NCBI GenBank assembly: GCA_020024615.1
Contig: JAHHTP010000038.1
Span: 1-12,336 of the forward strand
Length of the DNA stretch: 12,336 nt
Direction: 5' to 3'
DNA from: Oscillospiraceae bacterium
GTDB lineage: Bacteria; Bacillota; Clostridia; Oscillospirales; Ruminococcaceae
Shown: positions 7,050-12,336 of the stretch, one piece after another
Layout: every line of letters starts with the position of its first letter
Numbering within the stretch: position 1 is the first letter of the stretch
The notes under the pieces: model-generated
The model's input: only the letters and a program-made list of their open reading frames with translations
Told to the model about the DNA's origin: nothing
Databases searched by the model: none
Translations under genes and position numbers: made by a program

Positions 7050-7072
7050 CTCTATATGATTCTCATTTAGAG
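7050..7072. other. Hairpin-forming inverted repeat between the fliT-like gene and the ABC gene
   Basis: CTCTATATGA (7050-7059) and TCATTTAGAG (7063-7072) pair over 10 bp with one mismatch around a 3-nt loop. It lies in the 102-nt gap upstream of the ABC ATPase gene. No U-tract follows on the minus strand, so it is not an ordinary terminator. It could be an operator, an mRNA-processing site or a stabilising structure. The palindrome is visible; any function is inference. Confidence 0.45.
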
Positions 7073-7092
7073 GAAAACAATTTTTATATCCC

Positions 7093-7485
7093 TTACTGCG
7101 CAGAATAAACAGATTTATCCCGCGCAATTTTCTGGCTAAGCTGCTGATCTAAGAGCCGTACTCGCTCGCCCAGACGCATATTCGATGCAACCTGAGCGGC
7201 AAATCTTTTTTCCCCTTCTTCCTCAGCTGCACCGCCATTTAATAAACGACGGAACTCTGCTGCACATTGTGGTGAAAATGCATCCAGTCGCTGCTGTATA
7301 CATTCTTTTGTTTTTGCAAGTTCCAAAATTGGCTCTCTGCGCATAGACAGAAGCATTTGAATCGTAATCTGATCATTCCGGTCTATCGCTTCAGATATCT
7401 GAACAGAATGATCTAGAATCTCGCCTAATAGATTATACATTCGACGAACCAGCACATATATTTCTAATAATTTTTCCTGTTCCAT
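7093..7485 (-). CDS. fliT: FliT-like flagellar chaperone
   Basis: A 130-residue helical protein directly after fliS, the position of fliT in the B. subtilis fliD-fliS-fliT operon. FliT chaperones the FliD cap protein for export. Visible features are a leucine/isoleucine-patterned N-terminal helix (LLEIYVLVRRMYNLLGEILDH, residues 6-26), a second helix with ISEAIDRNDQITIQMLLSMR, and a charged C-terminal coiled-coil segment (RLGERVRLLDQQLSQKIA). The primary-sequence match to FliT is weak, as in the whole FlgN/FliT group, so the symbol rests mainly on context. It starts 3 nt after the fliS stop with only a weak ribosome binding site (GTGAG), which suggests translational coupling. Confidence 0.6.
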   Translation of the reverse strand: MEQEKLLEIYVLVRRMYNLLGEILDHSVQISEAIDRNDQITIQMLLSMRREPILELAKTKECIQQRLDAFSPQCAAEFRRLLNGGAAEEEGEKRFAAQVASNMRLGERVRLLDQQLSQKIARDKSVYSAQ

Positions 7486-7488
7486 ATC

Positions 7489-7869
7489 TCACTTATTTTC
7501 AGAATCAACATTTTTTTCGGCAATACGGAAAGCATCACGCAATTCCATTACCTTTTCTTTTACATGACTTAATGGCTCTTTGTGACGGCCGATTTTAGCA
7601 CGCCCTAGCTCATAAATAAAATATTCATATAAACGAGCCAACTCATGGCTAATCGAAAATGTTTTATCTAATGTATCATCAAGATATGTTATAATATCCA
7701 TTCCGCGTTGCACTGAATCTTCATAAAAAGTAAACTGTTGTTTATCCAGTGCCAGTTCTGCTTGTGTCAGCCTCTTGATCAACTCATCGTACAGCAAAAG
7801 CAGCAATTCTTCCTGTGTCATTGTACTGACAGACTGCGTCTTATAGTTCTGGATATTCTTTTCATACAT
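7489..7869 (-). CDS. fliS: FliS, flagellin export chaperone
   Basis: Cytoplasmic chaperone that binds the C-terminus of flagellin and prevents premature polymerisation. The 126-residue product has the full FliS pattern: NYKTQSVSTMTQEELLLLLYDELIKRL near residues 8-34, then RGMDIITYLDDTLDKTFSISHELARLYEYFIYELGRAKI around residues 55-93, and the closing VMELRDAF helix. Size is typical (120-135). The ribosome binding site is a moderate GGCGG-type stretch about 8 nt before the ATG. It follows fliD by 21 nt and precedes the fliT-like gene by 3 nt, so the three are surely one operon. Its flagellin client is not encoded in this window. Confidence 0.94.
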   Translation of the reverse strand: MYEKNIQNYKTQSVSTMTQEELLLLLYDELIKRLTQAELALDKQQFTFYEDSVQRGMDIITYLDDTLDKTFSISHELARLYEYFIYELGRAKIGRHKEPLSHVKEKVMELRDAFRIAEKNVDSENK

Positions 7870-7890
7870 TATCTATACACCGCCAATTCA

Positions 7891-10374
7891 TTAAAATCCG
7901 CCGCCACCCATTAAACCCATCAATGCCGAGCTTTGATTATTCATCTCTGCAACAAGCATCTCCAAGTGGGTAAATTTCTTATTATAGTAATCAACTTGAC
8001 TAGAAAGTTTTTTCTGCCAACGCGAGGTTTCTTTTTCCAGTGCATCCAATTTTTTCTGCAAGGCGTTGTTGAAAACCGAAGTCGGAGCAGAAGTAGAACC
8101 AGCTTTTTCAATCAGGACACCTTTTACCGCACCCATTGTACCAGCATACTTATCCAGTTGTGTTTTCAGACTCTGCATCAATCCATCCGAAGAAGCACCA
8201 TTAGCAGTCGATCTGGTGAAAATATCTTTTACCTTATCTGGATCCTGCTCCAATGCCGCACGCAACTTTGTTTCATCCAGTGAAATGGTGGTAATGCCAT
8301 CTTTAAAAGAAGTGGTTAAACCAATCTTGTTCACATCATTACCGCTGACACCGAGCACACCCAAAGCCTGCTGCAGTCCATCATACAAATTATTTAGGTC
8401 ACGATCTGCAAATAGCAAACCAGTTTTTGCTTTTTCCTCATATGCTTTAATTGCCGATTCAGACATTCCTTCTAAATCTTTATCGGTTAACGGCTCATAT
8501 GGTTTACCATTTGTTTGTTTTAAAGGAATGGTAGAGTATGCTTTTTTGATTTCCTCTGCCATAGCGTTGTAGTCAGCAACCAGTTCTTTCACAACATTGA
8601 TAACCTTATCAGGATCCGACTCTTTTTTGAAGGTTACAGGTTCTGATTTATCATCAAATGTTCCCTTTAGGGTAATATTTAAGCCATCAATACTAAAGGA
8701 ATTACTGCTTTTTTCTACTACTTCAGTAGAAGCTTCGCCATTAACAGTAACAGTAAATTTTGCATTCTGTCCTTTAGTATAACCCGTATCAGTAGTGGCA
8801 GTACTGCTGTTACATTCTCCAAACATAGCTGCTGCCAAACCACCTGCGGCGATATCAATCTTTCCATCCGCACCGCTTTGTTTTGCAGTAAAGGTAAATT
8901 TTCCAGTAAATTCTGAATAGGCAACAGTGACATCCGAATTTTCACTGCTATTGATTGCTCTCATAACATCGCCAAGCGTACTGTCTTTAGAAAATGTACC
9001 AACCGATTTTCCATTTATCTGGAAATCACACAGTTCATTACCATTGTCATCAACCCGATACCACTTATCATCCGTACCTTTTTTTACTTTATTACCGTCT
9101 TTGTCAACACCTATTGCTGCATCCTTAGCATCAGGCGTTACATCGCTCTCGTTTACCTGAATACGCCAAGAATCCCAATCCCCCTTCGGAAGCAGCGAAC
9201 CCAAGTTTTTCGAAGTATTTGCAAAACTTGTAATACCGAATTCCATTCCAATCTCTTTTCCAACAGAGGAAGTTACTGAGAATTTACTGCTTTTATTAGT
9301 TGCTTCAAATTTAAGTTGGATGCTTTTTCCATCACTTTTCTTATCTGATACATTGCTTACGGTCAGTTTTCCCTTACCGAACGCTTCATCAATTTTGCTC
9401 TGCAATTTTTCAATATATGTTGAAGCATCCCAGCTGTCTCCTAATTCTTTTGCATCTGGACCGTAGATTGTTTTGGTAGTACCGTCTAAGGTAATGGTAA
9501 ATCCTTTGTCATGCAAACGCTCAACCATTGTAGTTGTTTCAAACAAAGGCTTATCCGTTGGGAAAGTAAACTCTTCAGTTTTTTTGTCATCCTTCAATTC
9601 TAATCCCAATTTTTCTTTCAAATTACCACTGGCAGAATCAATCGATACTCCGTTACTTGCAGTACCTTTCTCTGTAAATTTAATCACACCATTCTCTACT
9701 TTTACTTCAATGCGATCACTTGCTTTTACTGTTTTACCGCCATCCAGAGTAATTTCTTTATCTCCCAACTGTTTATTGATTTCTTCAGCCATGAGATCTG
9801 CTGCACTTTTACCATCTCTATCCTTAAAGATCATAGTATCGTCAAATGCGATATCCACTTTCTGACCGCCATATTTCAGTGTAAGTGTACCTTTTAAAGT
9901 GCCTTTATCTGTTTTCTCTTTAATATCAAAAGAACTATCTCCCACATTGCTGGGTGACATATTTCCTGCATCAACAGAATATTTTGCTGATGTTGCTAAC
10001 TGTTGCACACTGTTAATCTGGATATCACTGGAGGTATGACCAGAAGCCGAAACTTTATCCGCATTTGCACCCTGGCTGATTACCTTAACGGCACTATTAA
10101 AGAAATTTGAACTCAATAGGTTTGTTCCGGAGTCGTAAGAGGTATACTTACGACTAAAAGCTACCATTTTATCAATGATGCTGCGATAGGCAGTCTGCTG
10201 CCATTCGATTTTTGTACGCTGCTGCTGCAACATGCTTAATTTCAATTTATAACCGGATACCGCATTTTCAATCATGCTTTCAGTATCCATACCGGATGCA
10301 AGACCAGAGATAATATTTTTGTTTCCATAAATGCTACTAGAGCCACGACCCATAAGTCCATTGATTGATGCCAT
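7891..10374 (-). CDS. fliD: FliD, flagellar filament cap (HAP2)
   Basis: Forms the cap at the filament tip that inserts flagellin subunits. The 827-residue product has the FliD N-terminal region (ISGLASGMDTESMIENAV at about residues 22-39, then QQQRTKIEWQQTAYRSI) and a complete FliD C-terminal region (about 591-820: VINVVKELVADYNAMAEEIKKAY, GLLFADRDLNNLYDGL, and SSQVDYYNKKFTHLEMLVAEMN). It ends in the unusual GLMGGGGF. About 450 residues of variable beta-rich sequence lie between, making it clearly longer than the common 450-650. A VDKDGN...VDDNGN element lies near residues 420-445. I chose the ATG at 10374 because AAGGGAG (10383-10389) is 8 nt upstream; an in-frame ATG at 10395 has no ribosome binding site. 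It is first in the leftward operon. Confidence 0.95.
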   Translation of the reverse strand: MASINGLMGRGSSSIYGNKNIISGLASGMDTESMIENAVSGYKLKLSMLQQQRTKIEWQQTAYRSIIDKMVAFSRKYTSYDSGTNLLSSNFFNSAVKVISQGANADKVSASGHTSSDIQINSVQQLATSAKYSVDAGNMSPSNVGDSSFDIKEKTDKGTLKGTLTLKYGGQKVDIAFDDTMIFKDRDGKSAADLMAEEINKQLGDKEITLDGGKTVKASDRIEVKVENGVIKFTEKGTASNGVSIDSASGNLKEKLGLELKDDKKTEEFTFPTDKPLFETTTMVERLHDKGFTITLDGTTKTIYGPDAKELGDSWDASTYIEKLQSKIDEAFGKGKLTVSNVSDKKSDGKSIQLKFEATNKSSKFSVTSSVGKEIGMEFGITSFANTSKNLGSLLPKGDWDSWRIQVNESDVTPDAKDAAIGVDKDGNKVKKGTDDKWYRVDDNGNELCDFQINGKSVGTFSKDSTLGDVMRAINSSENSDVTVAYSEFTGKFTFTAKQSGADGKIDIAAGGLAAAMFGECNSSTATTDTGYTKGQNAKFTVTVNGEASTEVVEKSSNSFSIDGLNITLKGTFDDKSEPVTFKKESDPDKVINVVKELVADYNAMAEEIKKAYSTIPLKQTNGKPYEPLTDKDLEGMSESAIKAYEEKAKTGLLFADRDLNNLYDGLQQALGVLGVSGNDVNKIGLTTSFKDGITTISLDETKLRAALEQDPDKVKDIFTRSTANGASSDGLMQSLKTQLDKYAGTMGAVKGVLIEKAGSTSAPTSVFNNALQKKLDALEKETSRWQKKLSSQVDYYNKKFTHLEMLVAEMNNQSSALMGLMGGGGF

Positions 10375-10469
10375 ATTGCATACTCCCTTCTTCATTAAAA
10401 CATTGATTTTTCAAAGAATTTTAACTGGATTAATGAACTATTCCTCTTTCTTTTTTCTTCGACATAGTG

Positions 10470-10475
10470 TATAAT
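10470..10475 (+). promoter_or_regulatory. Probable -10 element of the parA promoter
   Basis: A consensus TATAAT stands 46 nt before the parA start, in the only divergent intergenic region of the window. The hexamer 17 nt upstream (TTTCTT, 10447-10452) is a poor -35, so a -10 match alone supports the call. A start of transcription near 10482 would leave a leader of about 40 nt. Confidence 0.5.
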
Positions 10476-10506
10476 AAAATAAGTGGTAATTCTATATTTT
10501 TTTCAT

Positions 10507-10513
10507 AAGGGGG
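10507..10513 (+). promoter_or_regulatory. Ribosome binding site fixing a TTG start for parA
   Basis: AAGGGGG is followed after 8 nt by TTG at 10522, giving the normal ParA opening MAYIITITNQKGG. An in-frame GTG at 10483 lacks a ribosome binding site and would sit just beside the predicted transcription start. Confidence 0.75.
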
Positions 10514-10521
10514 AATTTTCT

Positions 10522-11292
10522 TTGGCTTATATCATTACAATTACCAATCAGAAAGGTGGTGTCGGCAAGACCACCACAGCAGCTGCATTGATCGCTGGAC
10601 TGCATCAGCATGGCGCACGTGTGCTGGGTATTGACCTAGATCCGCAGGGCAATCTGGGCTTTTCTCTTGGGCTGGAGATTGGCGTTGGATTTACGATGTA
10701 TGATGTACTAACTCGAGCGCATTCCATTTCTGATTCCATCTCAAGCACTATGTATGGTGATGTGATTACCTCTGATATTCTTCTCTCTGCGGCTGAGGTA
10801 GAGTTTACCGCTCCACGCCGTGAGTTTATGCTGTCAGAGCAGATTCAACAGATAGAGGATCAATATGATTTTATCATTATTGACACGCCCCCGGCTCTAA
10901 ATATCCTCACCATCAATGCTTATGTTGCCTCTGCTGGACTGATAATCCCAATGGAACCGGAAATCTTGAGTCTGGTGGGACTTTCTCAATTAAGGGATAC
11001 CTACGAAACCATCCGTACATCCTATAATCCAAATCTTAGAGTCCTGGGAATTTTGCTTAACCAATTTAACAACCGCCTGCGTCTGCATCGTGATGTTCTT
11101 GACATGGCAACCGAGGTTGCACAGCAGATGGAAACACAGGTGTTTTCAACTAAAATCCGCCGCAGTGTCGATGTTGCAACTGCACCGGCTCATGGTCAGA
11201 GTGTACTGACCTACCGTCCAAAATCCAAACCAGCTATTGACTTCGGTGAAATTGTAAATGAAATTGAAAAACATAAGTCTATGCAGCATTAA
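10522..11292 (+). CDS. ParA/Soj-family Walker-type ATPase
   Basis: A 256-residue ParA ATPase. These proteins dimerise on ATP, bind DNA nonspecifically, and move plasmids, chromosome origins or protein clusters when a partner stimulates hydrolysis. All core motifs are intact: deviant Walker A KGGVGKTT (residues 11-18, signature K11 and P-loop K16), switch I region DLDPQGN (38-44, D40), and Walker B FIIIDTPP (117-124). The C-terminal Soj-like stretch IRRSVDVATAPAHGQSVL is also present. There is no N-terminal helix-turn-helix, so it is the short chromosomal/orphan type, and no FlhG-type N-terminal activation helix is seen. No parB lies beside it. The next gene, 51 nt downstream, encodes a ComFB-domain protein instead. 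The divergent neighbour is fliD. A role in placing the flagellar or chemosensory machinery is inference. Confidence 0.92.
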   Translation: MAYIITITNQKGGVGKTTTAAALIAGLHQHGARVLGIDLDPQGNLGFSLGLEIGVGFTMYDVLTRAHSISDSISSTMYGDVITSDILLSAAEVEFTAPRREFMLSEQIQQIEDQYDFIIIDTPPALNILTINAYVASAGLIIPMEPEILSLVGLSQLRDTYETIRTSYNPNLRVLGILLNQFNNRLRLHRDVLDMATEVAQQMETQVFSTKIRRSVDVATAPAHGQSVLTYRPKSKPAIDFGEIVNEIEKHKSMQH

Positions 11293-11343
11293 AATCATCA
11301 GTCTGGTATTTTAAGCCATACATTATACGAAAGGAGTAAATCT

Positions 11344-12138
11344 ATGTCATCTAAAGCCAATTCTAACACCAATAAAACCGCGCATGTCATGAACTTGCTG
11401 CGGAAAAACAATACTACAGCTTCTGACGAATCTGTTCAAACAGAGCTGCCTGCTACGAATACTCCTGTTATGGACACGCCTCCTGCGGATACTCCCGCAC
11501 CGGAAACTTCTGCATCGCGTACTCCACCAATTATCACTGCACTGAATGCAGATGCTGAAATTTCATCGCAAATCCGTGATGCTCTAAGTGATGCACTTGC
11601 TGAAGAAGAAAAAGCGGCTGTTGAAGAAATGACACATGTTGAGAAGACTGTTTCATCTCAGCCAATGTCTGTATCAGAGCTTGAAATTCATGGCAGATCT
11701 GAAATGCCTGCTGAATCGGAAACATTCACTGCCGAAAACGAATCCGTTGAACTTGAGCCTAATCATGATGAAACTTCTGTCGAAGAAGACACCAGCGAAG
11801 TACCTGCTGATGAAACACCTACTGACGAAGTAACTACAGATATTCCTGATGCATCTAAAAGCGATATATCGGATGAACCTATCTTAGTTAATATTATGGA
11901 ACTGTTGACTAGAGAAAAAGCAGGAAAATATATGCAAATGCTTGGTGTCTGCCCATGCTCTCGTTGCCTCAATGATGTCATTGCAATTGTTTTAAATACA
12001 TTGCCTTCCAAATATGTGGTTCTGCGTCCATCTCAGATTAATGTTTATACTGATATGTATAGTTCCCGTTTTCATTGTGATATCACGGCACAGCTTTTAC
12101 AGGCTTGCGAAAAAGTAAAGAAAAATCCAAGACACTAA
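11344..12138 (+). CDS. ComFB-like domain protein with basic N-terminus and long acidic linker
   Basis: A 264-residue protein in three parts. Residues 1-25 are basic and Asn/Thr-rich (K4, K11, R20, K21). Residues about 26-175 are a low-complexity Pro/Thr/Glu/Asp/Ser linker with no aromatic-rich fold, probably disordered. Residues about 180-255 match the late-competence ComFB family: ILVNIMELLTREKAGKYM, the cysteine cluster CPCSRC (C203, C205, C208), then LNDVIAIVLNTLPSKYVV. In B. subtilis comFB lies in the late competence operon comF and has no clear role. Some ComFB relatives have been described as cyclic-dinucleotide receptors; whether this one binds any is unknown. The ATG has AAGGAG 7 nt upstream. 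Pairing with parA suggests that it is the ParA partner/adaptor. No membrane segment or HTH is present, so it is not a ParB. Confidence 0.85.
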   Translation: MSSKANSNTNKTAHVMNLLRKNNTTASDESVQTELPATNTPVMDTPPADTPAPETSASRTPPIITALNADAEISSQIRDALSDALAEEEKAAVEEMTHVEKTVSSQPMSVSELEIHGRSEMPAESETFTAENESVELEPNHDETSVEEDTSEVPADETPTDEVTTDIPDASKSDISDEPILVNIMELLTREKAGKYMQMLGVCPCSRCLNDVIAIVLNTLPSKYVVLRPSQINVYTDMYSSRFHCDITAQLLQACEKVKKNPRH

Positions 12139-12188
12139 CCCCCTTTTCTAATAGCAAAAGAAATATTCCAGCTCATTATAATTCTATC

Positions 12189-12219
12189 AGCCGCATAAAT
12201 ACAATATTTATGCGGCTTT
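12189..12219 (+). terminator. Probable terminator of the parA/ComFB-domain unit
   Basis: AGCCGCATAAATA (12189-12201) and TATTTATGCGGCT (12205-12217) form a perfect 13-bp stem with a 3-nt loop, about 50 nt after the stop codon. Only three T residues follow, so the U-tract is weak. Confidence 0.7.
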
Positions 12220-12228
12220 AAACATCAA

Positions 12229-12264
12229 AACACTTCACCTTCCTTCAGCAGAAGATGAAGTGTT
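12229..12264 (-). terminator. Probable terminator of the minus-strand gene entering from the right
   Basis: AACACTTCA (12229-12237) pairs with TGAAGTGTT (12256-12264), extended by CTTC/GAAG after one mismatch. On the minus strand it is followed by a T-rich stretch (TTTGATGTTT). It lies just beyond the stop codon of the partial leftward frame and may act in both directions. Confidence 0.6.
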
Positions 12265-12273
12265 AATTTTAAA

Positions 12274-12336
12274 TCACAAGCGCTTGTTGGAAGCTACCAA
12301 TTCATCAATTACCTGAACAAGATGGCCTATTTCCGG
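12274..12336 (-). CDS. C-terminal end of a gene cut by the window edge (tentative)
   Basis: The only open minus-strand frame at the right edge encodes 20 residues, PEIGHLVQVIDELVASNKRL, ending in TGA at 12274-12276. The last residues read like the end of an amphipathic helix. A hairpin in the right orientation follows directly, which supports a real gene end. It is too short to assign a family. Confidence 0.4.
   Translation of the reverse strand, partial: PEIGHLVQVIDELVASNKRL

Noticed and set aside
7051..7080. Possible promoter on the minus strand before the ABC gene (TTGTTT and TATAGA, 18 nt apart)
   Set aside because: Both hexamers match poorly, they overlap the palindrome, and such AT-rich matches are expected by chance.
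8066..8572. Long open frame antisense to fliD
   Set aside because: It has no ribosome binding site or recognisable domain and lies wholly within a well-supported gene; it reflects fliD codon use.
11344..12138. Reading the gene after parA as parB
   Set aside because: No helix-turn-helix or ParB box is visible; the C-terminus instead matches the ComFB family.
12175..12198. TATAAT on the minus strand with TTGTAT about 18 nt upstream, pointing into the end of the ComFB-domain gene
   Set aside because: The -35 part is weak and lies in the terminator hairpin; no gene would be served, only antisense RNA.

Overview
The window carries an accessory part of a flagellar regulon from a low-GC Gram-positive bacterium, most likely a motile clostridium (Clostridia, possibly the Ruminococcaceae/Oscillospirales side). 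The evidence is strong AAGGAG-type ribosome binding sites, AT-rich intergenic DNA, and the gene order flgM-flgN-flgK-flgL-(DUF6470)-fliW-csrA, which matches the Bacillus subtilis order up to hag. The genus cannot be fixed from the sequence alone.

Region 1 (97-5106, plus strand) is a compact late-flagellar operon. It encodes the anti-sigma-28 factor FlgM, the FlgN-type chaperone, the two hook-filament junction proteins FlgK and FlgL, a DUF6470 (YviE-like) protein, and the FliW/CsrA pair that in relatives couples flagellin level to translation. Gaps are 3-34 nt and fliW overlaps csrA by 7 nt. Two back-to-back hairpins (5111-5193) close this operon and the convergent one.

Region 2 (5238-10374, minus strand) is transcribed fliD, fliS, a fliT-like chaperone gene, an FtsE-like ABC ATPase gene, and a gene for a single-pass membrane protein. 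The last two are not standard flagellar genes. The ATPase looks catalytically dead: the Walker A lysine is isoleucine and the signature LSGGQ is LSETQ, while Walker B, Q-loop and H-loop are intact. No FtsX-type permease is present. No flagellin gene lies between csrA and fliD, so the B. subtilis-like order is broken here.

Region 3 (10522-12138, plus strand), divergent from fliD, is a two-gene unit. It encodes an orthodox ParA/Soj-type ATPase with no ParB, and a 264-residue protein with a basic N-terminus, a long acidic linker and a C-terminal ComFB-like domain. This has the layout of a ParA-driven positioning system with a dedicated adaptor. Two hairpins follow (12189-12264), then the apparent 3' end of a minus-strand gene running off the window.

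The most interesting points are the degenerate FtsE plus membrane protein attached to fliDST, and the ParA/ComFB-domain pair beside the flagellar genes. No intergenic stretch exceeds about 150 bases. No tRNA, rRNA, CRISPR array or insertion sequence was seen.
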